DNA of 64,000 nucleotides from Aptenodytes patagonicus (Eukaryota > Chordata > Aves > Sphenisciformes > Spheniscidae): contig NW_027472014.1 in assembly GCF_965638725.1 (NCBI RefSeq), forward strand, positions 558,001-622,000, given 5' to 3'. The notes under the pieces are model-generated. The model made no database searches. It was not told the origin of the DNA and was given only the letters and a program-made list of their open reading frames with translations. The position numbers were made by a program, and so were the translations under genes. Positions 32,852-43,293 of the stretch are shown here, one piece after another; the first letter of the stretch is position 1, and the number at the start of each line of letters is the position of its first letter.

Positions 32852-34077
32852 TCTCCCCCTTTTTGTTTTACTAGAAACACTGCTGAAACAGATCTTTCAA
32901 TCATTTTTCGCATACCTTGTAACAGACACGGCACACAAACCAGGATGCAAAGGAACATTACTAAGCATAGCCCTCCTAGCTTGGCTAGTCCTTTTAACCA
33001 GCCACTTAGACCCCATTTCCCGAATAATTTATCCAACCAGTCCCAGGGGTCTTCCACTCTTAGCTTCTGTACTCCTTCCTTCAACATCTGAATGCTGCGG
33101 TGAATTGATTCCGAATGATCAGATAGGTTCATACAACACATTCCCTCCAACTCTTCACACCCATGGCCTTGCGCTAAAAGCAAAAAATCTATCGCTGCTC
33201 TATTTTGCAAAGTAGCATGTCGTATAGAATCTACATCCATTAATAATCCCGTTAGTGCTTCAGAGGTTGCATTTGATTGTTTCGCTAGCCAACATCCTAA
33301 TTTATTTAATGTGACCAAACTCTTTGCTGCTGCGACACCTGGAGCCAAGATTGCAACCGCAGCTATAGTGTTCCGGTTCCATAGGTCGACAGCATCATCA
33401 CATTGTGAAGTGCAGGCATGTGCTCTGCGCTTACCGCGCGTCTTAGGGGTGCTCCTCCTGTGGTCTAGGATCATAGATGTGTTTGGCATTAGTAGAGTTA
33501 ATCTTCCCAACGAACACGGCCCACCTTTAATATGAGAGGGAATGCCAGGCCAGGCCCGGTCTCCACATATTAAAAAGACCCCCCTGGGTAATCCTATAGG
33601 TGCATTAGATGATTTAGATATATTGCTGCTTGTGTGGTTACACCACAGTGATTCATTTTTATAGATTCCCAGGGTAGTGTTAACTGACCAGGCCCGGGAA
33701 ATATTGGCCCCTGAATAATTGAAATACAAACACCAGTCCATTTTTATGGACCCTAACAGCTCGAGTTCCTGAGGTTCTATTGGCAAGTGATTAAGATGTG
33801 GCAGGCATCCATCCCAATTGTCAGTGGCGTGTCGTCCCCCCCCGCAGGCCTCCTTGAAAGGACTAATCAGGCCCAAGTCCCAATTATCTAAAGGAAGCCC
33901 CACTAGGCAGGTAGAAAAGGGGTTGCCGGGGGAAGATATCGACAGGCAGATGGAATCCTGTCCTGTCTGATTGGCCAGAGTTACCCAAACATTTTCCTTC
34001 GGCTGTGAGGGTGCCCATAACGCAGCAACCGCACACAGTGATACTAGCCACAAGACACCCCCCCATACTGGCGTCAT
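32776..34077 (-). CDS. env: inner provirus env, open frame (unit A)
   Basis: A 433-codon envelope frame from ATG 34,077. Residues about 5-20 are a signal peptide; the surface subunit has many cysteines and N-glycosylation sites, followed by a basic KTRGKRR cleavage-like site, a fusion-peptide-like alanine/isoleucine stretch, the CEELEGMCC (CX6CC) motif and a membrane anchor. The last 22 codons are encoded by the LTR. The surface part is close to the outer env in DNA, while the transmembrane part is more diverged. No stop or frameshift is visible; whether it is expressed is unknown. Confidence 0.85.
   Translation of the reverse strand: MTPVWGGVLWLVSLCAVAALWAPSQPKENVWVTLANQTGQDSICLSISSPGNPFSTCLVGLPLDNWDLGLISPFKEACGGGRHATDNWDGCLPHLNHLPIEPQELELLGSIKMDWCLYFNYSGANISRAWSVNTTLGIYKNESLWCNHTSSNISKSSNAPIGLPRGVFLICGDRAWPGIPSHIKGGPCSLGRLTLLMPNTSMILDHRRSTPKTRGKRRAHACTSQCDDAVDLWNRNTIAAVAILAPGVAAAKSLVTLNKLGCWLAKQSNATSEALTGLLMDVDSIRHATLQNRAAIDFLLLAQGHGCEELEGMCCMNLSDHSESIHRSIQMLKEGVQKLRVEDPWDWLDKLFGKWGLSGWLKGLAKLGGLCLVMFLCILVCVPCLLQGMRKMIERSVSAVFLVKQKGGDVGMGISLTDIPEFDFNEQTLYHLA
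32852..32866 (-). other. polypurine tract of inner provirus
   Basis: On the minus strand aaaaagggggaga directly precedes the 3' LTR. It is identical in unit B. Confidence 0.8.
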
Positions 34078-34540
34078 GGTTTACGTTCTCTTTTTGTTCC
34101 GTTTCCACCCAAGTCGTTTGTCACACTGTCGTTTGGTACTTTCCCAGTCCGTTTCCCACACAGTCCACAGCTGGGGGACACAATGTGATCTCCCACACAC
34201 TAGCTGTAGATTCTGTGGTTCGGCGTTCCCGGTGGTATTCCCTTTACACCTTGTGCACCTTCCCGCCCGGAACTGAGAGTGACAATACCAGGGTTTTTTT
34301 TTTTTTCAATTATCACATTTGCACAAAGTCCATGCGTGATGTGTTGATCCGGGACACTGGAGGCAGGGAATTCCTGTCACCTCTCGATTATCCAGTTGAC
34401 TGTTCTCTGCTGCCTGGTGTTCCCAGTCCACGGCTAATGGCAACCCACTTGGTCCCCTATATACCCCGGCACGGCCTGGCCCACTAGGTAGTTCCCCAAA
34501 TATCGAATGAGATACTTTGTGTAAGTCCCAGTAATCTACT

Positions 34541-37173
34541 TCAAACCGTTGATGCATCTGTGGGCTCCTTGGGCTCCTTGTCCAGATACGGTCGAACGCA
34601 GCGGGCAGGTATCCACCGGGGTCCACGATCTGTGGAAACACAAGCATATCCTCTCCCCCATGTTATAAGATCATAAGGGCCTTCCCATTGGCTATTTTCC
34701 AATGACTTGACCCACACCCGAGCCCTTTCTCCTACTGGAGAAGCTGAGTTACAAGAGGTAAAGTGTCTCGCTATTACTGTGTTAGGGCTGCCAACTGCTG
34801 TCCTGTCTTCCCTTATTGTAAGATGATTTAACACATATATTGCTTTATGGAGGCGGGCTTGCGGTGATTCCCCTAGCATTCCCCCTTTTTGTTTTTGTAG
34901 TAGCTGCTTGAGAGTGAGATGAGCCCGCTCAACGATACCCTGGCTCTGAGGGGAATAAGGGATACCAGTGATATGTCGAATGCCCCATTGTGCCAAAAAG
35001 GCCTGCGTTTTTGCGCTTATGTACCCGGGCCCATTGTCCGTTTTGATCTGGTGTGGAACCCCTAGAGCAGCAAAGGCCCCTTTCCAGTGCCGTAAAATAT
35101 CTTTGCTTTTTTCTCCGGTCTCTGCGGTCGCCCATAGAGCTCCGGAGAATGTATCGATGGAAACATGCACATATTTTTGTTTGCCAAATTCTCCGATATG
35201 AGTAACATCGGATTGCCAAATCTGTAGGGCCTTTTCTCCTCGGGGATTTACCCCTGTTTGGGGTATGGGAACTAATTGCTGACAGTCAGGACACATTTGT
35301 ACAATACTTCGTGCCGTGTCCCAAGTCAACCCAAATTGTCGACGCAGCATTCGGGCAGATTGATGGAAAAACTCGTGCGACAATCGGGCTTGTGTAGAAA
35401 CGTCTGGTACAGGGACTGTCCATACGGGGGCAGCGAGACGATCAGCTCGCGCATTCCCTTCTGATATAAACCCTGGGAGGGAGGTATGACTCCTCACGTG
35501 GAGCACGTAATACGGGTTTACGCGGCGATTCAACAAGTCCCATACCTGTTTGAACATTAAAAACACTGGTTCGTTATCAACTTCTTTGAGCCAAGCCTTT
35601 TCCAAGCGCCTGACAACGTTGGCGACGTACTGAGAATCAGTAACCAAATTTAATGGCATCTCCCATTGGCGAAAGACCTGAATTACTGCGTATATTTCCA
35701 CCAGTTGAGGACTTCCTACAACATGGTGAACTTGATGTTTCCATTCCCCTTTTTCACACCACACTATAACTGCCTTACCTGTTCGTCCTGATCCATCGGT
35801 GAATAAGGTGGGTCCTTCGACAGGTACCTCCTTACTCAATGATTCAAGAATTATACTAATTTCCTCATTAAGGGAGAATAATTTGTGAGATGGATAGTGA
35901 ATTAGAATTTGTCCCTTAAAGTTTTCCAGCGCTATCTGTAGTTCTAGGCTATTAGCCTCACACCAATTAAGGTGGTCTTTAGTCAGTGGGAGATAAATTG
36001 TTTTAAGATCTGTGCCCGTTAATTCCAAACATCGCGCGCGTCCCTTTCGCACAAGCATCGAAAACATTTCCACCCTTGTCACTATTGTTTTTGGTGCTTG
36101 ATGCGGCAGGAATACCCATTCAATGATGGCTAAGGGATCCTGGGTACCCTTGGTGTCCCATTGGCCTAAGAGGCCCACTGCTTGTCGGGACTGATTTAGG
36201 ACATACAAGTTAACTCCCAATCCTTCAATTACGCGTTGTGCTTGCCTTTCGGTAAGCGCCTGTGATATTTTTTGTAGCGCTTGTTTGGCCTCTGTCGTTA
36301 ATTCTCGTGGAGATGTCAACTCAGGATTACCCTTTAACAACTTGAACAGTGGGTTTAACATGTCATTATCTATTCCCAGCAATGGGCGCACCCAATTGAT
36401 AGTCCCTACTAGTTTTTGCAAGTCATTCAGTGTTTTAATGTTAGATTGCAAGGTTATGGGTTGGGGCTGTATCGTATGTTCTAAAATCTTCCACCCCAAG
36501 TACTTCCACGGGGCTTGCACTTGCACCTTTTCAGGAGCTATTTGCAAGCCGTATGTCTTTAACCCCTGCAACATACCTTTCATAACTGTGACGAGTTCCT
36601 TTGGGTCTCGTCCGGCGATTAAAATATCGTCCATGTAGTGATAACAAATTAAGTCAGGATATTTGTTTCTTATGGGCGACAACGCACGCGCAACATACAT
36701 TTGACATATTGTGGGACTGTTTTTCATGCCCTGGGGCAACACCGTCCAATGATATCGCAGCCTAGGCCCTTGATGGTTTACAACTGGGAGAGAGAAGGCA
36801 AATCTGGGAGCATCTTCCGGCGCTAAGGGAATCGTGAAAAAGCAGTCTTTCAAATCGATAATCACAATGTCCCATTGACGAGGTATCAATGTTGGTGAAG
36901 GCATACCTGGTTGCAATGTCCCCATATCTTGAATCACGGCATTTACTTGCCGTAAATCATGTAGAAGTCTCCATTTGCCACTTTTCTTTTTTATAACAAA
37001 CACTGGGGTGTTCCAGGCGCTGGTGGTGGGAACCAGATGTCCTTGACTCACTTGCTCGTCCACTAACGTTTGCAACGCGTCGGCCTTTTCCTGTGATAGG
37101 GGCCACTGATCCACCCACACTGGCTGATCGGTGAGCCATGTGAGTCGAACGGTGGGCCGAGCGCCAGTGACCC
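34541..37173 (-). CDS. pol: inner provirus pol: reverse transcriptase, RNase H, integrase (unit A)
   Basis: Open frame of about 875 codons. Order: reverse transcriptase with LPQGM and YHYMDDIL; RNase H with FTDGSG and TDSQYV; integrase with a CPDC zinc motif and catalytic residues in SDVTHI, KTDNGP and IVERAH. There is no native ATG: it would be reached by frameshift at the protease stop (ttttTAG at about 37,174-37,182). In unit B a CGA to TGA change divides it between RNase H and integrase. Confidence 0.85.
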
Positions 37174-37766
37174 CCGCTAAAAATGTTGATGCGGATCAGC
37201 AGTGCCAATCACTAGTCCCCAGTGCAGGTCAAAGTGGGCTGAGTTCTTTGGACAAGCTGAGTCCAAAAAATATTTGGTTCACCTGTGGACCCAAATCCAC
37301 CAGCTCCCCGGGAAATAGGATCCCGATTACGAACCATACTCTTAAAAGGAACTAGCTGTGCAATCCTACTTCCAGCTGGAATAAATACTGGAGGAGAGGG
37401 GGTCCATAGCGACGCTTGCAGCTGTCCCGTATAATCAGAGTCGATAACCCCAGGTAACACAAACAAACCCTGCATAGTAGCACTGGACCTCCCCACCAAT
37501 AGGGCACTCAGCCCCTGGCCAAGGGGGCCTCTCACATTGAGAGTCTGATCGTTTATAGAGAGATTGGTGGCTGTGGAGACATCCACTCCGGCACTGCCGA
37601 TGGTTCTGGCCTTGAGGTGATCCAGGCCTGCTGAGACAGCGGTCTCATGGGGTTTTGGGGTTGGGGATTTTGGGGTGGCATTTGTGTCGGTGCGCGCCCC
37701 CACCTCGCGCTCGACTTCCCGTTTCCCGACAAGGGTCGACCGCAGAGATCGTATTTCGACCGGCAT
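37174..37766 (-). pseudogene. pro: inner provirus dUTPase-protease, protease deleted (unit A)
   Basis: The dUTPase motifs are present in order: GSAGVDVS, GRSSA, GVIDSDYTG, GSRIAQL and GAGGFGSTG. Compared with unit B, 274 bases are missing at 37,220/37,221 and 15 more near 37,541. The larger deletion removes the aspartic protease active site and has agtgc at both ends in unit B. The frame runs only to 37,212. Without protease, Gag could not be matured from this copy. Confidence 0.85.
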
Positions 37767-38520
37767 TGATTAACATAGTGCCTCCCCTTGCGGCAGCGTG
37801 GGCAAATACCAGGGGGCTGCTGAATTCCTTCTGATCCTCCCTTCTGTACAGGATTCTCAGGACATTGCCGTTTAAAATGCCCCGAGTTTCCACAGCGGAA
37901 ACACGCTTTGTTACCGGGACGCAAGGCAGCGGCTAAACAGGCTGCAAAAACCTCATTCTTATGTGTAATTGAACCCACACGGTTGCACGCGTCAAGCATG
38001 TCTATTATGGTCGGATTTCGCAATGTCTGCAAGACTCTTTTACAGTCCTCATTGGCATTTTCTATAGCCAATTTCATAAGCAATGCCTCTTTGGCTTCAG
38101 GATTTTGTATTTGTTTTTGAATAGCTTCTTGGAGCTTGTCGATAAAATCCATATAAGGTTCGTTGGTCCCTTGCTTAATGCTAGTAAAGGATTTTACCGG
38201 TCGTCCTGTATCAGGGACCTTTATCATTGCTTGAAACGCAAGGTCTGCTGATTGTCTTAAAATTTCAGGCGCCAGCCGTGCCTGCAGTTGCGGCGTATTG
38301 ATAGGGTCCTCCCCCATTAACTGAGCGAGTCCCGCGCCCCGTAGCGGGTCTCCCGCTCGCCGTTAAAAGCAGTAGCCGAATCAAGGGGAATTCCCTTTCG
38401 TTTTAGCCATGAAAGCAATAGGCGGAGGGTATAATCATCATACTTAATTCCACACTTTTCTAACAGCTTCTTAATAGTACATAGTATAGATTCCTCCTCC
38501 TTAGTTAGTTGTGATCCCAT
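37553..38520 (-). pseudogene. gag: inner provirus gag, internally deleted (unit A)
   Basis: Starts at ATG 38,520 with MGSQLTKEEE, a myristoylation-type matrix N-terminus, and stops after 67 codons at 38,317. The downstream 254-codon frame holds the capsid C-terminal half with the major homology region (KQGTNEPYMDFIDKL) and two CX2CX4HX4C zinc knuckles (CFRCGNSGHFKRQC, CPRCRKGRHYVNQC). Most matrix, linker and N-terminal capsid sequence is missing and the frames do not match, so Gag is broken. Unit B has the same deletion. Confidence 0.85.
37721..37727 (-). promoter_or_regulatory. gag-pro frameshift site GGGAAAC (inner provirus, unit A)
   Basis: On the minus strand G GGA AAC is in phase with gag codons, and a -1 slip enters the pro frame exactly. 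The same heptamer works at gag-pro in Mason-Pfizer-type betaretroviruses. Confidence 0.8.
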
Positions 38521-38665
38521 TTTAAGTTTCCCAGCTGCTCACCTCTGCTCCAACGAGGCGATGATTCAAAGTTCCGGCTCCAGCTCTTTCCTGAGACTGC
38601 TCTGTCTCCCGCTGGCTATGACTCGTTCAGCTGGCTCCCCACCGGTGCTCTGTTCCAGCATTTTC

Positions 38666-38683
38666 GCCCCACGTTGGGCGCCA
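38666..38683 (-). other. primer binding site, tRNA-Lys1,2 type (inner provirus, unit A)
   Basis: On the minus strand TGGCGCCCAACGTGGGGC, two bases inside the 5' LTR. It matches the primer site used by Mason-Pfizer, visna and foamy viruses (tRNA-Lys1,2). Confidence 0.9.
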
Positions 38684-38685
38684 TT

Positions 38686-39030
38686 TGTGGGGGTGAAAAG
38701 CGGCACGGACTCCGGCAGACACGGCAACCAAAGACCTTTATTGCTCTTTGTTAGCATCTTTTATAGCAAGCAGAAGTGTACACGCGCTACCTGCAGCTTG
38801 CAGATAGGTTATAGCCTTGTGTTCACGCGCATCTATGCTCTAGCAGATTGGCCCGTTCTTCCTGATCATGCGAAATGCCTTCATGGTCTTTATCTTGTTT
38901 TTCTCCTTCCAGCTGCACATTCCTTTCTCCGTTGTTTTCTGCTTAAGTGCCTTGTCATGCCAGGTGGTACAGTGTTTGCTCATTAAAATCAAACTCAGGA
39001 ATGTCCGTTAGTGAGATTCCCATCCCCACA
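38686..39030 (-). mobile_element. inner provirus 5' LTR (unit A)
   Basis: 345 bases, aligned end to end with 32,507-32,851. Differences noted: ttatag here versus ttacag, and gcgaaa here versus gcaaaa. AATAAA is retained. Confidence 0.93.
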
Positions 39031-39036
39031 ACATAT
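39031..39036. repeat. target-site duplication of inner provirus, right copy
   Basis: ACATAT immediately outside the inner 5' LTR, matching 32,501-32,506. Confidence 0.92.
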
Positions 39037-40714
39037 AAAGAATCAGATACCACGTTTAGTGGGAAATTTAACCAATGCTCCAACGCCCATATTACTGCGG
39101 TCAGTTCTAGCGTCTGCAAGGTGTCTCCCTCCTGTCCCATGAGAGACTGACGGTGCCATTTATCAGCCTCATACCATACACAGACAGCTCTCTTGGACCT
39201 CTTTCCGGCATCGGTGTATGCTGTAATACCTCCCGGAATTGGCCCTTCTGTGACCTTAGGTTTCTCCAGCCACTGATTTTGTTTTATTAACTGCCATAAT
39301 TTCCCCTGAGGTTGTCGAGAATGCACGATTCCCGCATACCCTAGTAACGCCTCTTGGATGGCTAAGGAATTACGCATCCACCATTCCAAGTCTGCTGCGT
39401 TAACGGGAATGCTGATAGCGGCAGGCTCTTCTCCTGTTAGTTCTAGAATCCGTGACCGCCCTTTGCGAATTAATTCGCCCACTGCTTCTGGTCTCGTTTG
39501 TATGCTAGTAGGGGGTTGCACTCGTAAAAATATCCACTCCAGAATATAAAAATGTTGTTGATTTGCCAATTGTTGTTTCTGTTTACTTCGTTTGCTAATC
39601 TGGTCACTTGTAGTCGTATCTATTGTGGTCGTGTCAATGGCATCCGTATCTGTGAACGACTCCCTTGCTGCCCTGTCTTTGTTGTGCCATTGACAAACGA
39701 CCGCAAACGGTGACTCGGTCAGATTGCAAACCAAAAGTGAAATTGGAAGGTTGAGGATCCGTCGGGTCGTCCAAGCTACAGAAAGTTTGTCCACTATGTT
39801 TTGCAACACAGCATAATGTTTAGGTGTTAGCAAAATCTTTTCTGCAGGGTGCGACCCTCGGAGCAGTTCAGTTAGTGGTTTGATAGCTTCACTAGTAATT
39901 CCAGCACAGTTACGGACCCATTGAATATCTCCCAAAAGGGTTTGTATATTTGTTAATGTTTTTAACGGGGTTTTTAATGTAAGTTTTTGAGGCCGGATTT
40001 TTGATGTTTCTATGGTCCAGCCTAAATATTTCCACGGTGCAGACTGTTGAATTTTTTCTGGTGCCACTACGAGCCCTTTTTCTGCCAACAGTATAGTCAG
40101 CCATTGGATATTTTTCGCTGTAAAAGGCTGTTGTTGACAACACAAAATATCATCCATATAATGATAAATAATGGTATTAGCCCACTCCTGTCTCACTGGC
40201 TGTAGCGCTTTGGCTACATAAAGTTGGCATAATGTAGGCGAATTTTTCATTCCCTGCGGCAAAACTATCCATTCATATCGATCAGCAGGGTTTGCCTTGT
40301 TTATGGACGGAACTGAAAAGGCAAAGCGCTGAGTATCTTGAGAGTGTAAAGGGATAGTAAAAAAACAGTCTTTAAGATCAGTTATCAATATGTGCCACCC
40401 AGCTGGTAACATGGTTGGCGATGGCATTCCAGGTTGTAATGTTCCCATAGGTAACGTTTGAGCATTAATTTTCCTGAGGTCATGTAATAACCTCCATTTG
40501 CCTGATTTTTGGGGAATTACAAAAATAGGGGTATTCCACGGGCTAACAGAAGGCTTAATATGTCCTTGGGCCAATTGTTCAGCAACTAATTGTTTTGTGA
40601 TTTGCAATCGCTCTTCGGTCATGGGCCGCTGGTCAACCCAGGTAGGATCATGAGAGATCCATGTCAGTGGGGGGTTGCGCGATTGCTCCCCAGTGCCCAT
40701 AACTAAAAAGGCTT
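39031..40714 (-). pseudogene. pol: outer provirus pol, 5' part (reverse transcriptase and RNase H start)
   Basis: About 560 codons with a reverse transcriptase containing LPQGM and YHYMDDIL, then RNase H beginning at AYTDAGK, ELTAVIW and SDSLYV, where the inner provirus interrupts. The frame then continues by chance 22 codons into the inner LTR. It overlaps the end of pro by a few codons, with an in-frame ATG at 40,700. Its protein differs strongly from the inner pol, so the two are separate lineages. Confidence 0.87.
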
Positions 40715-41551
40715 AGTTGTCAGGATGGCCCCTGTCTGGCTTAGTACGTCTCGCCCAATTAAGGCTTCAAGACCGTTGGGAAGGGACAAAACGTGTACCC
40801 GATTATTTACCTGCTGTCCCTCTGGGAAGGTTATTTGTATCGGCTCACGGCTAACATAGGTAGCTGATTGACCCCCTACTCCAGCAACAGCAGTTCCTGC
40901 TGGTTCTAGTCTCCACTGCGGGGGCCAAAGTGAATAGCTTATGATGGTGATATCTGCCCCCGTATCCATCATTGCGTTCAACCATACAGTGAGGCCCTGT
41001 TGCTGGAGGCTGCCTTTTATCATTGGTCTGTGGTTTAATTTGGCCGAAAAACACACTGCTGTTCCAGTGGAGCCAAAGCTTCCACTGCCCCGCTTCTTCT
41101 CACTTGGCAGGGAATAGGTCACTGGGCTCTTAAAAGCAAGAATTTGAGCAATCCGACTTCCCTTGGGCACAAAAAGCGGTGGGTTCAACGTGTAAGCCAT
41201 TATATAGATTGTCCCTTCATAGTCAGCATCAATAACTCCTGGAATAATAATTAGTCCTTTTACTCCAGCAGAGGAGCGTCCTAATAAGAGCCCCCCTATC
41301 TTTTGGTCCTCAGACATCAGTGGCCCATTAGCGTTGCTGGGGATTTTGCAAACTTCAGAATTAGTTAGCATGACCTCTACTGCTGTTTCCAGGTCAACCC
41401 CCAGGCTCCCTGCGGTTGCTGGGATGTGGTTGTCGAGAAACCTCTCTGGTTCACGCTTGGAGAGTGCATTTGTTTCTGCACGCGCCCTCTCTTCGCGCTC
41501 CCCTTCAGGTTTCCCGAACAGGCCTTTTGAGCATGAGTACCTTTTTGACAC
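40703..41551 (-). CDS. pro: outer provirus dUTPase-protease
   Basis: A 283-codon frame reached by a -1 shift from gag. Residues about 45-190 carry dUTPase motifs (GSLGVDLE, GRSSAGVKG, GVIDADYEG, GSRIAQIL, GSGSFGSTG); residues about 205-280 carry the retroviral protease with MMDTGAD, a glycine-rich flap region and LIGRDVL. dUTPase in the pro frame is a betaretroviral trait. It ends at TTT TAG. No lesion is visible in this frame. Confidence 0.85.
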   Translation of the reverse strand: MSKRYSCSKGLFGKPEGEREERARAETNALSKREPERFLDNHIPATAGSLGVDLETAVEVMLTNSEVCKIPSNANGPLMSEDQKIGGLLLGRSSAGVKGLIIIPGVIDADYEGTIYIMAYTLNPPLFVPKGSRIAQILAFKSPVTYSLPSEKKRGSGSFGSTGTAVCFSAKLNHRPMIKGSLQQQGLTVWLNAMMDTGADITIISYSLWPPQWRLEPAGTAVAGVGGQSATYVSREPIQITFPEGQQVNNRVHVLSLPNGLEALIGRDVLSQTGAILTTKPF

Positions 41552-43293
41552 CTGTCACACCAAACTATCGCTCTACAGTTCCGGCGGCTATGCCCCCTCT
41601 CTCCACAACGATAACAGTTTCCTTTAAAAACCTGTGAGGTCTCAGACGATCGCTGCACAGCGGCCGCCAACGGTTGCACCACTTCCCTAATGGTAGTCTG
41701 CAATGTAGCAGCCATTACTTCATTCTGTTTTCGAATTTGAGCACGCTCCATTCGCAGGAGCATATCTTCTATTCCTGCGCTTTTTGGCAGGGTGGCTAAT
41801 ATATTTTTTGTGGCATTGTTAGCGTTATCGGAAGCTAAAATTCGAAACATTTGCTGTTTGTTATCCTCCCCCAAATCTGGATGATCACGTATCGCCCCCC
41901 ACAAGCGATCGATAAAATGACTATACGTTTCAGTGGCACCTTGCTGTACAGAACTAAAGGATGGAGCGGACGAACCGGGCAAGGCTGAAAAGGCGTCTAG
42001 TGCCAGTTTGGCAGACAACTGCAACAAAACAGGAGGAAAAGTTAACTGAGCATTAATATCATTAAACCTTCCCGTCCCCGTTATCATTTCCGCGGTAATC
42101 CCATAAAGAGGACCCCCCTGCGTTTGATGTTGTGCCGCAGCGCCCGCCGCCCGCCGTGACCACTCCGACCCCCACAACAAATACTGCGTAGGTGACAATA
42201 AAAGCCGCATAAGGTTTTGGCAGTCAGCAGGGCACATGAAATCCGCCGAAAAAATCCAAATTACAATCTGACGCGTAGCTTCTGATTTTATCCCATACTG
42301 GGACACAGTGGTTTTTGCTTGCTGTAGGATTTTCCAATCGTGAGGCGCCCACTTATTGCCGTTATTCTCTTGCAACACAGGAAAAGCACTCACCCCCAAG
42401 CTGGATGCCGCTTGCCACTGCCCGTCCAGCATAGCGTCTCTAGCCACTTCGCTCCAGCGCCTGGGCTGAACCGTCGCTGGTGGCCCAGGGAGGCAAGGGG
42501 GTAGGGATCCCCCTGACGCCCCGGACAGGTGTTCTATTCCTCCCCTCTGGGCTGTAATTGCTAAGTCCTGTAACTGTTGCACCACCTTCTTCAGGAGCTC
42601 ATTAGTCTCAGCCATACTCTGTGCTTTGCTGTCACCCTGTGGCGGAGTAGACGCACCTGAAGAGACTTCTAGAGGCGGGGCTGTTGGCCAGGGAGGGGTT
42701 AACGGAACTAGCCGCTTCTCCTCCCCGGGTCGTTGTTTTTCCGCGACCGTCTCAGGTGAAAGAGGGGCCCCGTTACCGCTAGTTTCTGCATCTTTGCAGT
42801 CCGTAAGCGGAGGGTAGGTCTCATGCGGTTCAGAAGCGCCATCGCGCCCTAGAACGCTATACTTGACTTCCAAGGCAGTTTTTTTGGGGGTGCCCGACAT
42901 ACCTCGGACCGCAGACAGCCCGAAGAACCGAGACAGTCCAGATGCTGTATTCTTTGGTTTATCAGGCAAGGGTTCTGGGGCTAGCATTTGAGCGGCTGCA
43001 CAAGCCACCTCTCCTTCAGCTTTCATGGCTTTTAAAGTCTCTAACACAGATCTCCACAGTTCCTGTACTGCTTTAATCTCCTTCTTTGACTTTTCGTCCC
43101 CCGTGATAGTCTGCTCCCCCATAGTATCGCCAAGCTCTCGCCACTCAAGGTGGGAAAAAATAGTTTGATTGTCTTTAAAATGTCCCCAACGTTGTCCTAA
43201 TTTAATCAACGTATATAGTTGCTTTACCGTTGTCTCAATCCCTCTCTTTGAGAGGATGCTTGCGAGCAACGCCGCTGCCGCCTCTATTTCCAT
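41377..43293 (-). CDS. gag: outer provirus gag, full-length frame
   Basis: A 638-codon Gag from ATG 43,293. The N-terminus (MEIEAAAALL) has no glycine at position 2, so no classic myristoylation. A proline-rich middle is followed by capsid with the major homology region (VQQGATETYSHFIDRL) near residues 460-475 and two CX2CX4HX4C knuckles (CYRCGERGHSRRNC and CDRCQKGTHAQKAC) near 555-595. The length is usual for class II ERVs. It is the only complete gag in the window; the unit A left copy is truncated. Confidence 0.87.
   Translation of the reverse strand: MEIEAAAALLASILSKRGIETTVKQLYTLIKLGQRWGHFKDNQTIFSHLEWRELGDTMGEQTITGDEKSKKEIKAVQELWRSVLETLKAMKAEGEVACAAAQMLAPEPLPDKPKNTASGLSRFFGLSAVRGMSGTPKKTALEVKYSVLGRDGASEPHETYPPLTDCKDAETSGNGAPLSPETVAEKQRPGEEKRLVPLTPPWPTAPPLEVSSGASTPPQGDSKAQSMAETNELLKKVVQQLQDLAITAQRGGIEHLSGASGGSLPPCLPGPPATVQPRRWSEVARDAMLDGQWQAASSLGVSAFPVLQENNGNKWAPHDWKILQQAKTTVSQYGIKSEATRQIVIWIFSADFMCPADCQNLMRLLLSPTQYLLWGSEWSRRAAGAAAQHQTQGGPLYGITAEMITGTGRFNDINAQLTFPPVLLQLSAKLALDAFSALPGSSAPSFSSVQQGATETYSHFIDRLWGAIRDHPDLGEDNKQQMFRILASDNANNATKNILATLPKSAGIEDMLLRMERAQIRKQNEVMAATLQTTIREVVQPLAAAVQRSSETSQVFKGNCYRCGERGHSRRNCRAIVWCDRCQKGTHAQKACSGNLKGSAKRGRVQKQMHSPSVNQRGFSTTTSQQPQGAWGLTWKQQ
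41509..41515 (-). promoter_or_regulatory. gag-pro frameshift site GGGAAAC (outer provirus)
   Basis: G GGA AAC in the gag frame; a -1 slip gives GGG AAA in the pro frame. I checked that both phases fit the gag start at 43,293 and the pro frame. Confidence 0.82.

Larger units (their letters stand above)
32507..39030 (-). mobile_element. inner (nested) provirus, ERVK-like (unit A)
   Basis: A 6,524-base minus-strand provirus inserted into the outer provirus pol. It has two 345-base LTRs, a tRNA-Lys1,2 PBS, a gag with an internal deletion, a dUTPase frame whose protease part is deleted in this copy, a long pol frame and a full env frame. The LTRs differ at two positions by my count. ACATAT flanks both sides. 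It is defective in gag and protease. Confidence 0.95.
17645..42225. repeat. tandem segmental duplication, unit A (24.6 kb)
   Basis: Every part of 17,645-38,939 recurs in the same order and orientation at 42,225-64,000, with an offset rising from 24,580 to 25,061 as small insertions and deletions accumulate. Divergence is low: seven substitutions across the 2.2 kb RIMBP-like frame. The unit begins inside the gag of a minus-strand provirus and is circularly permuted relative to the genes it carries. Bases 38,940-42,225 are the part of the period whose second copy lies beyond the window. Confidence 0.95.

Noticed and set aside
34306..34647. 113-codon minus-strand frame over the end of the inner pol
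   Set aside because: It is an alternative frame of the integrase C-terminal region and the downstream leader; no motif of its own.
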